Notes under the pieces: model-generated | Told to the model about the DNA's origin: nothing | The model's database searches: none | What the model saw: only the letters and a program-made list of their open reading frames with translations | Translations under genes and position numbers: made by a program | Shown: positions 26,634-34,409 of the stretch, in pieces | Position numbering within the stretch: the first letter of the stretch is position 1 | Layout: every line of letters begins with the position of its first letter | DNA from: Microbacterium sp. | Lineage (GTDB): Bacteria > Actinomycetota > Actinomycetes > Actinomycetales > Microbacteriaceae | Direction of reading: 5' to 3' | Assembly (NCBI GenBank): GCA_029239635.1 | Contig: JARBUN010000008.1 | Span: forward strand, 1-36,043 | Length of the DNA: 36,043 nucleotides

Positions 26634-27559
26634 CGGACTGCTCCATTCAGGGCGGGTGCGGCGTTGTCGGCGGTGAGGGTGAGGAAGACGCTCTCGAGGT
26701 TCTGCGCCGTGATCTCGACGTCCCGCGCGTCCGTGGCGGTCAGCAGGTGGCGGGCGAGGGCGTCGGAGTCGCTCGTGCGGATCGCGATGCGCTCGCCCGC
26801 GGTCTCGACCGAATCGACGCCGGGGAGGGCTGCGAGGGCGGCCAGGTCGGCATCCGGAAGCGTCGCGTGCACCATCCGACCCGAGACGAGGTTCTTGATC
26901 TCGGATGTGGGGCCGTCGGCGACGATCTCTCCGCCGCGCATGAGCACGATGCGGTCGGCGTACTCGTCGGCCTCGTCGAGGTAGTGCGTGGCGAACATCA
27001 CGGTGCGGCCACGGGCGGCGTCCGCTCGGATCGCGTTCCAGAACGAGCGGCGCGCTTCGACGTCCATGCCCGTGGTCGGCTCGTCCAGGATCAGCAGGGC
27101 GGGGTCGCTGACGAGCGCCATCGCGAAGCGCAGCCGCTGCTGCTCACCGCCCGAGCAGAGTCCGACGCGGCGGCTCGCCAGATTCCGGATGCCGGCACGC
27201 TCGAGCGCTTCGTCCACCGGACGCTTCTCGGCGAACAGGCTCGCCGTGAGCTCGACCGTCTCACGGACCGTGAGGTCTTTCAGGAGCCCGCCCGTCTGGA
27301 GGACCGCGGAGACGAGCCCGCGCGCGATCGCGCCGCGCGGGCTGTGACCGAAGACGCTGATGGAGCCGGAGTCCGGGACGCTCAGACCGAGGATCATGTC
27401 GATCGTCGTGGTCTTGCCCGCGCCGTTCGGCCCGAGGAACGCCACGATCTCGCCCGGCCGAATGGAGAGGTCGATGCCGCGGACGGCATGAACAGAACCG
27501 AAGCTCTTGACGACGCCCCGCGCGTCGATCGCGGCGGGGGTGGGAGGGGAGGAGGTCAT
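26630..27559 (-). CDS. ABC transporter ATP-binding protein
   Basis: 309-aa ATPase with Walker A GPNGAGKT (43-50), Q-loop VLQTGG, signature CSGGEQQRL (135 on), Walker B LLILDEP (155 on) and switch His192. The signature begins CSGG instead of LSGG, a tolerated variant. A C-terminal domain of about 80 residues, with ITAQNLESVFLTLT, is usual in ABC-2 exporter ATPases. It starts the operon ATPase-permease-kinase-regulator. In the 68-bp gap upstream, CCGGCGGCC and GGCCGG-type inverted words near 27572-27592 could be a regulator site. Confidence 0.95.
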   Translation of the reverse strand: MTSSPPTPAAIDARGVVKSFGSVHAVRGIDLSIRPGEIVAFLGPNGAGKTTTIDMILGLSVPDSGSISVFGHSPRGAIARGLVSAVLQTGGLLKDLTVRETVELTASLFAEKRPVDEALERAGIRNLASRRVGLCSGGEQQRLRFAMALVSDPALLILDEPTTGMDVEARRSFWNAIRADAARGRTVMFATHYLDEADEYADRIVLMRGGEIVADGPTSEIKNLVSGRMVHATLPDADLAALAALPGVDSVETAGERIAIRTSDSDALARHLLTATDARDVEITAQNLESVFLTLTADNAAPALNGAVR

Positions 27560-27627
27560 GTCTTCATGCTGGCCGGAAGGCCGCCGGTTGACCTCAGACT
27601 CCCGTCACGATGTGGGGGTGACGTTCG

Positions 27628-28689
27628 TCATGGGTGTGGGGGCTCGCGTTCCAGACGCCAGATCAGGACCGGACACGCCGCGACGAGGAGCGCGAAGATC
27701 GCGACGGAACCGCCCGCCCTCCCCACCAGCTCGCTGAAAGCGGTCTGCACATGACCCTCGAGGCGACGAGAGTGCGCTCGAACCTTCCTCGTGGAGCCCC
27801 TCTGCCACCGCCCCGCCGCTGTCCAACGGCCGGCGACACGCCGGCGTGAAGCCGCGACGCGCGTGGTGCGCGGTCGGATCTCCAGGGACGACAGCGCGGC
27901 GAAGAGAACTGCCACGAACAGGAGCAGCGGGAGAAGGACCGGGACGAACATGCTCAGGATGAGAACTCCCGGACCGCGCCCCCACGCACGAACACTGCCC
28001 GTCGGTTGTACACACGCGAGTGCCAGGTTGGCCACCCCGTTGCCGACGATGAGCGCCGTGACGATCAGGGCCGCGACGGTCATCCCCTCGCTGTGGCGTA
28101 TCTCGCTGGTCGGTGAGTAGATGACCGGAACCATTCCGAGGTTCAGGCCCAACGCGAAGGGAACGTAGAGGAGGGCGAGGAACAGCCAGGGGTCGACCCC
28201 GGCGTCGAGCAGTCGGCGACGGACCGCTGTCGCAAGGGCGAAGAGAATGCAGAACGCCAAGAAGAGGAGAGGGAAGAGGAACAGCGCGAGCAATGGCCCC
28301 GTCGCAACCCACCTGCCCGCGGCCGCGACGAACGCGGCTCCCGCAGGGACCCCTATGAGGGCGAACGGCCAGAACCGTGCTCGGCTGTCGGGCACGCGAA
28401 AGGAGAAGAGGCGGACGTACCCCGCGAAGGCGTCGGCGAAGAGGCTCCCGCGCCGGGCGGTGACCGGCCGGAGGGGTTCCGCCGAGATCCGGGAGACGCG
28501 GAAAGCGCGTCGAGCTGCGTCGAACCTCCCCCAGAGCGCTGCACGGGCGCGGGGGTCATCCGGCGGGCCAAGCGCGGTGAGCTCGGCGAGCATGGCCGCG
28601 TACAGGGCATCCGTGGCATCCGCGTCCTCGGATGTCGCCAGCCGTTCCGCGCGCTGCACGATGCGCACGTACGGCGTGAGGTCGGTCAT
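27628..28689 (-). CDS. DUF805-like polytopic membrane protein with C-terminal extension
   Basis: 353-aa membrane protein. After about 95 cytoplasmic residues comes a region resembling DUF805: RVPDSRARFWPFALIGV, a hydrophobic stretch, then ATAVRRRLLDAGVDPWLFLA and a further helix. The RRL-D-G-W pattern is the reason for the call. Three more helices and a basic segment follow, and a last helix near the C-terminus (GGSVAIFALLVAACPVLIW). Its start overlaps the nuclease-like gene stop as ATGA, so it is the third gene of a coupled set. The function is unknown. Confidence 0.7.
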   Translation of the reverse strand: MTDLTPYVRIVQRAERLATSEDADATDALYAAMLAELTALGPPDDPRARAALWGRFDAARRAFRVSRISAEPLRPVTARRGSLFADAFAGYVRLFSFRVPDSRARFWPFALIGVPAGAAFVAAAGRWVATGPLLALFLFPLLFLAFCILFALATAVRRRLLDAGVDPWLFLALLYVPFALGLNLGMVPVIYSPTSEIRHSEGMTVAALIVTALIVGNGVANLALACVQPTGSVRAWGRGPGVLILSMFVPVLLPLLLFVAVLFAALSSLEIRPRTTRVAASRRRVAGRWTAAGRWQRGSTRKVRAHSRRLEGHVQTAFSELVGRAGGSVAIFALLVAACPVLIWRLEREPPHP

Positions 28690-29630
28690 GAGCTCGTGAT
28701 CTCGAATCCGCCCGCCCCGTCGAAGGTGAGACCCGTGCCGATACGGCGGAAGTCGGCGCTGTCGCCGACCTGGCCGGTGTGGATGAATGCGCCGACGAAG
28801 CGGTAGTAGATCTGCCCGAACTCGTCGCGATAGTGCGCGAACACCAGGCGTGTATCGCCCGAGCCGGTGCCCGGTGGAAGAGGGGCGGGCATACTGGCGA
28901 GCGTCATCTCCGCTTGCGGGCGCTGGACGATGAGGTTGCCGTCATCGAGCAGCGCGTTGAACCAGTCGACGTTCGGATACAGCTTCGGAAACCACACCTG
29001 GACGCCCTTCGACAGACGCATCATCCCCGAGTAGTGCCCGCGGAGATTCTTCCCGAACAGACGCCCGACATCGGTGTGACGCCGGAAGCGGGCGTCGTCC
29101 CGGATGCCGATCCCCCCGCGCGCGATCCATTGATTGACGTCGTACGTGCGGCCGAACCGGAACGGCACGAACGTGCCCGCGTCGACCTGTTGCCGTTTGA
29201 GCTCGCGAAGTTCCTCGATCAGCTCGTCGATGCGTCGTCGGGCGTCGTCGAGGGTGTTGATGTGCTTCATCTCCCACCGCCAGAAGCGGACGTTCGCGTC
29301 GTCGATGACGCGGCGTTCACGCAGGCGATCCGCGGGGATCTGACCGATGTGCCCGAGCTCGTCGATCTCGATCGCGTAGCGGAACTGCGGGAAGTAGAGG
29401 TCGAGCAGCGCGATTCGCCCCTTCGCGGGGTCCGGCACGAGCTGTTGCGTCGCCCACTCGATCTCGGGGTCGTCGAGACCGTGGATGATGCGGCTGATCG
29501 CCCACACCTCGAACTTCTTGTGCACGATCTTCTGCAGGCGCAGAGCCTGCCATTCGAGCTCGGCGTCGATCGCGGGAACCGCGAGGGGCTTCTCGGCATC
29601 CGCGGGACCGACGCGGTCGATGGGGGCCAT
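28686..29630 (-). CDS. PD-(D/E)XK nuclease-like protein (DUF559/Vsr-related) with extra C-terminal domain
   Basis: 314-aa protein. Residues about 40-140 carry a nuclease-like pattern: Asp77 in LLDLYFP, Glu88 and Asp90 in YAIEIDELGH, His94, and the following D-RLRERR with a WRWE strand. This matches the DUF559/Vsr branch of PD-(D/E)XK enzymes, with the D...ExD...H set intact. A charged helix (RRRIDELIEELRELKRQQ) separates it from a C-terminal region with VWFPKLYPNVDWFNALL and LVFAHYRDEFGQIYYRFVG, which I cannot name but which looks like a substrate-recognition module. The ATG overlaps the upstream stop (TGATG); longer in-frame starts are arginine-rich and overlap that gene. A defence or DNA-repair role is inferred. 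Confidence 0.65.
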   Translation of the reverse strand: MAPIDRVGPADAEKPLAVPAIDAELEWQALRLQKIVHKKFEVWAISRIIHGLDDPEIEWATQQLVPDPAKGRIALLDLYFPQFRYAIEIDELGHIGQIPADRLRERRVIDDANVRFWRWEMKHINTLDDARRRIDELIEELRELKRQQVDAGTFVPFRFGRTYDVNQWIARGGIGIRDDARFRRHTDVGRLFGKNLRGHYSGMMRLSKGVQVWFPKLYPNVDWFNALLDDGNLIVQRPQAEMTLASMPAPLPPGTGSGDTRLVFAHYRDEFGQIYYRFVGAFIHTGQVGDSADFRRIGTGLTFDGAGGFEITSS

Positions 29631-30454
29631 CAGTCGACCGACCGGATGTCGTAGCCGAGGACCTTGCGGAAATGGTCGATCATCGCCAGATGCGCCGCGC
29701 CACCGCTGGTCGAGCCGAAACCGAGTCTCCAACCGGTGCGGAGGGTTTCGCCGTCGAGGCGGATGACTCCGTCGTCGCCGTGCGAGGCGAGCCAGCGTTC
29801 ACCCTTCTTCCGCTCGCCCTCTTTCTGCCCGGGGTGGACGACCTGCTGCAGAAGCAGGCGCGGATTGAACGGGCCACCCGCCGCGTGCGGCTCGACGACC
29901 GGACGGACCACGCTCCCGAAGGCCTCGTCGAACGCGGCGCGGGTGGTGATCTCGGGGTGCTCGCGCAGCCACTGCGCGCCGGCCAGGGCGAGCACATCCC
30001 ATTTGCCGAGCTTCTCGGGATCGTCGCCCCAGGTGAACTTGGTGCGATCGACGACATTGGTGTGGAAGGTGGCGTCAGCGGCCTTCTGGCGTGAGCGGGC
30101 GCCCTCGTCCGACTGCACGACCGCGTACACGCGTTTGATGGATCCCAGGACCGCATCGCGGACCTCGGGCTTCAGATCGTTGAACGCCGTCATCGCGTTC
30201 TGCCGGTCGAGTGCGACGCCGTGGACGTAGGTCAGGAAGTCGCGGTCGGATGTCGAGAGCGTCGGCTTCGCGAGGAGTTCGACGATCTCCCTCGTCGTGA
30301 GGGAGGCCTGGATGTCGAGCGCGATCTGGGTGTCTTCGAATCGCCGACGGCGGTGGTCGCCGACGAACTGGAACACGGTGAGGATTCCCAGCGCGAGGGT
30401 CGTGACGACGCCGAACGCGAAGTCGAGTAGTTCAATGTCCACCGTTTCATCCAA
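29630..30454 (-). CDS. membrane-anchored protein of unknown function
   Basis: 274-aa protein with one N-terminal transmembrane helix (FAFGVVTTLALGILTVFQFV). A basic RRRRF stop-transfer follows, then about 240 predicted cytoplasmic residues. That part is mixed helical, with RDFLTYVHGVALDRQNAMTA and VVHPGQKEGERKKGERW; I recognise no domain. The first in-frame start is TTG (30454) and a GTG at 30442 is an alternative; neither has a strong ribosome binding site. Its stop overlaps the nuclease-like gene start, so the products probably act together, with this one tethering the complex to the membrane (inference). Confidence 0.65.
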   Translation of the reverse strand: MDETVDIELLDFAFGVVTTLALGILTVFQFVGDHRRRRFEDTQIALDIQASLTTREIVELLAKPTLSTSDRDFLTYVHGVALDRQNAMTAFNDLKPEVRDAVLGSIKRVYAVVQSDEGARSRQKAADATFHTNVVDRTKFTWGDDPEKLGKWDVLALAGAQWLREHPEITTRAAFDEAFGSVVRPVVEPHAAGGPFNPRLLLQQVVHPGQKEGERKKGERWLASHGDDGVIRLDGETLRTGWRLGFGSTSGGAAHLAMIDHFRKVLGYDIRSVD

Positions 30455-30530
30455 TGGGATGCCGGCGTCTCGACGTGGTCGTCAGCTGTTCGGGTTCGTT
30501 CGGATTCGGGGCCCCGAGGCTCTCGAACGG

Positions 30531-31037
30531 CTACGGCGTGGGCGAAGCCGCGCGGTATCCGTCGTCGTAGTAGTCGAAGGGGTTGCCCGGCACGCAGATG
30601 CCGCCGACGCTGATGGCGTAGGTGGGTGCGGTGCTGAAGGAGATCGCGTTGACGGGGCCGCCCCCTCCGAAGACCCGCGGCACGGGGTCGGAGACGATTC
30701 GCGACGGGATGCCGATCGAGGCCCAGTAGTCAGCGACGTTCTGGGCGTCTGCGGCAGGATCTGTGCGCTCGGCTGTGGAGTACGCCCCGAGAGAGAATGT
30801 GACGCCGTCTTCGCCGTTTATGGAGCAGGGTCCCGGAAGGGGACTTCCTTTTGCGTCGAGAACCCAGTCGGACTCGCCAGACGCTTCGATCGTCCCCTGC
30901 AGGACCGACACGGTCTGTTCCCGGGCTTGTTCCGGAGTCATGAATGTCTCCTGCCTCGTTTCCTTGAATGTGCATCCGACGAGAGAAGTTGCGGCCAGAG
31001 TGATAACGCACAGGGCAAGTCTTTTGGAACGAATCAC
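30531..31037 (-). CDS. putative lipoprotein coupled to the DUF1023 hydrolase
   Basis: 168-aa protein with a lipoprotein signal: basic VIRSKR, hydrophobic LALCVITLAATS and lipobox LVGC. The mature part has ESDWVLDAKGSPLPGPCSIN, an ADYWASIGIPSRIVSD segment and a glycine-rich turn, and three further cysteines or turns typical of a small extracytoplasmic domain. The GTG at 31037 overlaps the hydrolase TGA as GTGA and starts exactly at the signal peptide; the open frame extends upstream but would bury the signal. Coupling to a putative secreted lipase suggests surface immunity or a chaperone role, as inference. Confidence 0.75.
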   Translation of the reverse strand: MIRSKRLALCVITLAATSLVGCTFKETRQETFMTPEQAREQTVSVLQGTIEASGESDWVLDAKGSPLPGPCSINGEDGVTFSLGAYSTAERTDPAADAQNVADYWASIGIPSRIVSDPVPRVFGGGGPVNAISFSTAPTYAISVGGICVPGNPFDYYDDGYRAASPTP

Positions 31038-32926
31038 AGTCCGTACCCCGGTGTCTCGATGACACTTCTCAGTTCGGACTGGAGTGCTGTGTCGCCTTTC
31101 GGGACGGCTGAGGTCATGAGATCGCCATGTCCCGTCGTGACAAGCGCGGTGTTGAGGAGCGACTCTGTACCGACATCGAGGTATCCCCATCCTGTGCCCG
31201 GTTTGACGAGAGCACTGTGATCGGTGACGGGGTGCATTCCGTTGTCACCGTCGGCACCGAAAACCTGAGCGCCGAACGAGTCCGACGTCGGATCGACAGG
31301 GTGGTTTAGGCTCGTCCGCCCGGTCCACGCCCATTGATCTCCCCGCCCATCCTCGAGTACCGGGATCACGTTCCGCGCTTGTCCGGCGTAAACGGCATCG
31401 GCATTTATGTCTGACGCGGAGTCGATCCACGAGGGCAGGCCAGCGGAGCCAAGACTGACGAACGATTCCACCCGGGGAGCGCCCGGGAGGGTGAGCGCCA
31501 GCGAGCTCGTCGTTGTGCCATATGAGTGCCCGAGCACATTCAGGGAAGCTTCATGCTCGCCGGTAGCAGCAAATCCGGCCAACGCACCGCGAAGTTGCGT
31601 AGCTCCGGTCTGTGCGTACTCATTCCCCATCACTTCGAAGGCACCCTGACTGCCAGGTACCGGGGGTGTCTCGTATCCGATCCACGCCACGACCGCGAGG
31701 TTGGTTCGTGGATCGGAGCGAAGCTGTTCTTCGAGCAGGCTCTGCGCAGCGTACGCCCACCCAACCATGTCGCGTGTCGTCGTACCCATCCCGGGAACGG
31801 TATACGTGACGTTGTCAGCCGTGTCGAGGTCGCCGATCGCAACGGCGGCGAGAGGCGGATGATCGTCGGTCAGACTCACCAGGTAGCGGGCATCTCGGTC
31901 GTTGGCGGACTTCAGCGCCGCCTCGATGTTCGACAGATTGTCCAGGCGCCCCCTCAGATACGTCAATCGCGCTTCCTTTCCGCCTCCCACGCCGTACTCC
32001 GGCCCCCAGGCTGGATCCGTGCGGTTCACCTCCGCCGCGATGGCGGCGCGCACCGCGTCGATCTCGTGAGTCAGCGTCGTGCGGTTGGCGAGGTCTCGTG
32101 ACCGGTACGTGACCCCTTCGAGGTTGCCGATGATGAGCGAGGCCCCCGTGATCAGGGCGGTTGCGTGAGAGGCATCCACCTTCCGCCACCAGGCGGCGAT
32201 GTCTTTCGGAGCTGGTGGGTGATCACGCAGCATCACCAGCCATTCGGGGTGCTCGGCCAACACCCGCGCCATCTCATCCGCCTCCACGGCGGCGAGCCGG
32301 TGGAGGATGCCCATCGAGATGCGCGAACGGAAGTTCTCGCTCTGCTGGGCCCAGGTCAGAGCGAGATATCGAGGCGCCGACCGGGCCCACATCACCGGCG
32401 AGGCTCGCTCCACATCGCCGATCCGGCCCACATCCTGCCCGCACTCATCGAGGGCGGCGCGCAGCGAGCGGCGCAGGCTCTCACAGCGCTCCTTGAGCTC
32501 TTCGTTCCGGGAGTAGCCGTACGGTCCCCACCCGGCCAGCGGGTCGTCCGGATCGTCGGCAGCGTCGTTCGACGCCCGGTAGGCGAGCACCGTCGACCGG
32601 TGTGCGGCGATGTCGTCGATCAACCGAGCGCGAGTCCAACCGAGGGTGTTCAATCTCTCGCCCAGGGTCCGAAGGGCTATGGATGCCGCAGCCGACGCGT
32701 CGTGGAGATCGTTCGCCGCCACGGAGGTGGGCTGCAGGGCGGTGACCACCGAGTCTGTGTCGGGTGCGTCGAAGACGTCGGGCAGCGTGCTCCACCTCGC
32801 GATGGCTTCATCGACACGCTGACGCACCGTCAGGGCGGCGGACGTCATCGTGTCGGCAGCCGCGACGAGCAGGATGGCATCGGCGGGAAGCTCGGGCACG
32901 TCGGCGACATCGATGAGCTCGCTCAC
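31034..32926 (-). CDS. DUF1023 alpha/beta hydrolase with long helical N-terminal domain
   Basis: 630-aa protein. Residues 1-340 are almost wholly helical, with heptad-like Ala/Leu-rich stretches similar to WXG100/LXG-type secretion domains, plus a typical family segment (LAEHPEWLVMLRDHPPAP, then IAAWW). Residues about 350-600 form the DUF1023 hydrolase: VPGMGTTT, the nucleophile elbow GHSYG (Ser468) and a candidate His570 in VTDHS. There is no signal peptide. The GTG start overlaps the upstream small gene (GTGA) and the stop overlaps a lipoprotein gene (GTGA). Family members are esterase- or lipase-like by fold; the substrate is unknown. A type VII secretion effector role is inferred from architecture and neighbours. 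Confidence 0.85.
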   Translation of the reverse strand: MSELIDVADVPELPADAILLVAAADTMTSAALTVRQRVDEAIARWSTLPDVFDAPDTDSVVTALQPTSVAANDLHDASAAASIALRTLGERLNTLGWTRARLIDDIAAHRSTVLAYRASNDAADDPDDPLAGWGPYGYSRNEELKERCESLRRSLRAALDECGQDVGRIGDVERASPVMWARSAPRYLALTWAQQSENFRSRISMGILHRLAAVEADEMARVLAEHPEWLVMLRDHPPAPKDIAAWWRKVDASHATALITGASLIIGNLEGVTYRSRDLANRTTLTHEIDAVRAAIAAEVNRTDPAWGPEYGVGGGKEARLTYLRGRLDNLSNIEAALKSANDRDARYLVSLTDDHPPLAAVAIGDLDTADNVTYTVPGMGTTTRDMVGWAYAAQSLLEEQLRSDPRTNLAVVAWIGYETPPVPGSQGAFEVMGNEYAQTGATQLRGALAGFAATGEHEASLNVLGHSYGTTTSSLALTLPGAPRVESFVSLGSAGLPSWIDSASDINADAVYAGQARNVIPVLEDGRGDQWAWTGRTSLNHPVDPTSDSFGAQVFGADGDNGMHPVTDHSALVKPGTGWGYLDVGTESLLNTALVTTGHGDLMTSAVPKGDTALQSELRSVIETPGYGL

Positions 32927-33273
32927 CGGGGCACCGCTCCGAAACCACGCCCCGTCAGGGGGAGGACCGCCTGCGCATCGATGGTCGTCTGCGCGGCCAT
33001 CTGGTCATCGCCCGTGACGAAGGCGATCGTGGCATCCTGCAGCTTCCGGGCGACCTCGCCGGCGTACGCAGCGATACCCGGGCCGCTCTGCCGGCGCGGC
33101 GAGAACACCGACTCGAGGCCCCGGATCACATCGGATGCGTCCGAGCGGAGCGCGGCCACCGCGTCGTCGACGGCGGCGAGGGTGCGATCCACGGCGGCGG
33201 TGACATCGTCGAAGCACACGGCCACATCGGACATGACAGCCGCCACGCCGACGGCATCCACGGAGTAACGCAT
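32923..33273 (-). CDS. small helical WXG100-like (DUF6507-type) protein
   Basis: 116-aa protein of mostly helical, Ala/Val/Asp-rich sequence (GVAAVMSDVAVCFDDVTAAV, then TLAAVDDAVAALRSDAS) with a central turn and a second long helix (AYAGEVARKLQDATIAFVTG). No strict W-X-G motif is present, but size, fold and position before a DUF1023 hydrolase match small partner proteins of the ESX/WXG100 type; the DUF6507 label is from memory. The start is supported by a TAGGTT hexamer 6 nt upstream (leaderless). Its stop overlaps the hydrolase start as GTGA. Confidence 0.75.
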   Translation of the reverse strand: MRYSVDAVGVAAVMSDVAVCFDDVTAAVDRTLAAVDDAVAALRSDASDVIRGLESVFSPRRQSGPGIAAYAGEVARKLQDATIAFVTGDDQMAAQTTIDAQAVLPLTGRGFGAVPR

Positions 33274-33279
33274 CCGGTA

Positions 33280-33285
33280 AACCTA
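33280..33285 (-). promoter_or_regulatory. candidate -10 for leaderless hydrolase operon
   Basis: On the minus strand, TAGGTT lies exactly 6 nt before the ATG at 33273. With no Shine-Dalgarno present, the operon probably starts as a leaderless message. Confidence 0.55.
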
Positions 33286-33455
33286 GGCAGGCCGCGGGGC
33301 TGACGAACGGCTCATGTGGACAACCCCCGTGAGCTTTCATCTGAGGGTTCACCCACGCGTGTGCGGGCGAGCATGTCGCCGCGCGCGCAGGTGACCCGCA
33401 GGCGACCCGGTGTCGCAACGTGACGCACGGCCGTCGCGATGTCGGGGGCCCGGGT

Positions 33456-33461
33456 TAGCCT
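33456..33461 (+). promoter_or_regulatory. candidate -10 for leaderless ATP-grasp transcript
   Basis: TAGCCT lies exactly 6 nt before the ATG at 33468, and no Shine-Dalgarno is present. Confidence 0.55.
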
Positions 33462-33467
33462 GGCGAC

Positions 33468-34409
33468 ATGTCGGGCAGCGTGTACGTGATCCATGACAAC
33501 CCCGCGTGGTTGCCGCCGTTCCAGGCGGCCTTCGACGCCGAGGGGGTGCCGCTCGAAGAGTGGCTTCTGACCGAGGGGGAGATCGATCTCTCGTCCGAGC
33601 CGCCCGAGGGCGTGTTCTGGTCGCGGCTGAGTGCCTCCGCCCACACTCGTGACCGTGCGCACAGCAAGGACTACGGTCGGGCGGTGCTGCGCTGGCTCGC
33701 GGCCTGGGGACGCACCGTCATCAACGGTGCGGACGTCCTCGAGCTCGAGGTGAGCAAGGTCGCTCAGCACGTGGCCCTGCAGCACGCGGGCATCGAGGTC
33801 GCGCGCACCGTCGCCGTGTTCGGCACCGACGGGATCGTGGAGCGGGCCGCGGAGTTCGGGGCGCCCTTCATCAGCAAGCACAACCAGGGCGGCAAGGGAC
33901 TCGGCGTGAGGCGGTGGGACTCCGTCGACGAGTTCGCGGCGTGGGTCGAGGGCCCCGACTTCGAGCCGTCGCCCGACGGGATCACCCTCCTGCAGGAGCT
34001 GCTCGTCGCGAAGGCGCCGTTCATCACGCGCGCCGAGTTCGTCGCGGGCTCGCTCGTCTACGCGGTGCGGGTCGACACGAGCGCGGGGAGCTTCGAGCTG
34101 TGCCCGGCTGAGGCCTGCGCCGTACCCGGAGCCGACGGCGTCGAGCCCGAGCCGATGTTCCGTCGCCGCGACGACGTCGACCCCGAGCTGATCGATCGGT
34201 ACTTGGCGTTCCTGGCCGCCGAGGGGATCGGCATCGCCGGCATCGAGTTCATCGAGACGCGCGACGGCCGCACGGTCACCTACGACGTGAACACCAACAC
34301 GAACTACAACCCCGACGTCGAGGCGACCGCCCCGCGCTCGGGTCCGCGCGAGATCGCGCGCTGGCTCGGCTCGCTCCTGCCGCAGGAGGCGGTCGGTTCT
34401 CGTGGCTGA
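33468..34409 (+). CDS. ATP-grasp (RimK-like) ligase
   Basis: 313-aa ATP-grasp protein. The nucleotide-binding loop is FISKHNQGGKGLGVRRW, with a strand-turn LLQELLVAKAPFITRAEFV, and the metal-binding end is GIEFIETRDGRTVTYDVN followed by TNTNYN. Such enzymes activate a carboxylate as acyl phosphate and join it to an amine or thiol; RimK relatives add glutamate, but the substrate here is unknown. The length is normal. The start is supported by a -10 hexamer 6 nt upstream. Its last 8 bp overlap the start of a sulfhydrylase-type gene, suggesting a joint pathway. Confidence 0.87.
   Translation: MSGSVYVIHDNPAWLPPFQAAFDAEGVPLEEWLLTEGEIDLSSEPPEGVFWSRLSASAHTRDRAHSKDYGRAVLRWLAAWGRTVINGADVLELEVSKVAQHVALQHAGIEVARTVAVFGTDGIVERAAEFGAPFISKHNQGGKGLGVRRWDSVDEFAAWVEGPDFEPSPDGITLLQELLVAKAPFITRAEFVAGSLVYAVRVDTSAGSFELCPAEACAVPGADGVEPEPMFRRRDDVDPELIDRYLAFLAAEGIGIAGIEFIETRDGRTVTYDVNTNTNYNPDVEATAPRSGPREIARWLGSLLPQEAVGSRG

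Noticed and set aside
33315..33323. TGTGGACAA, a perfect actinobacterial DnaA box on the minus strand
   Set aside because: It is a single isolated box with no cluster or AT-rich element nearby, so not evidence for an origin.
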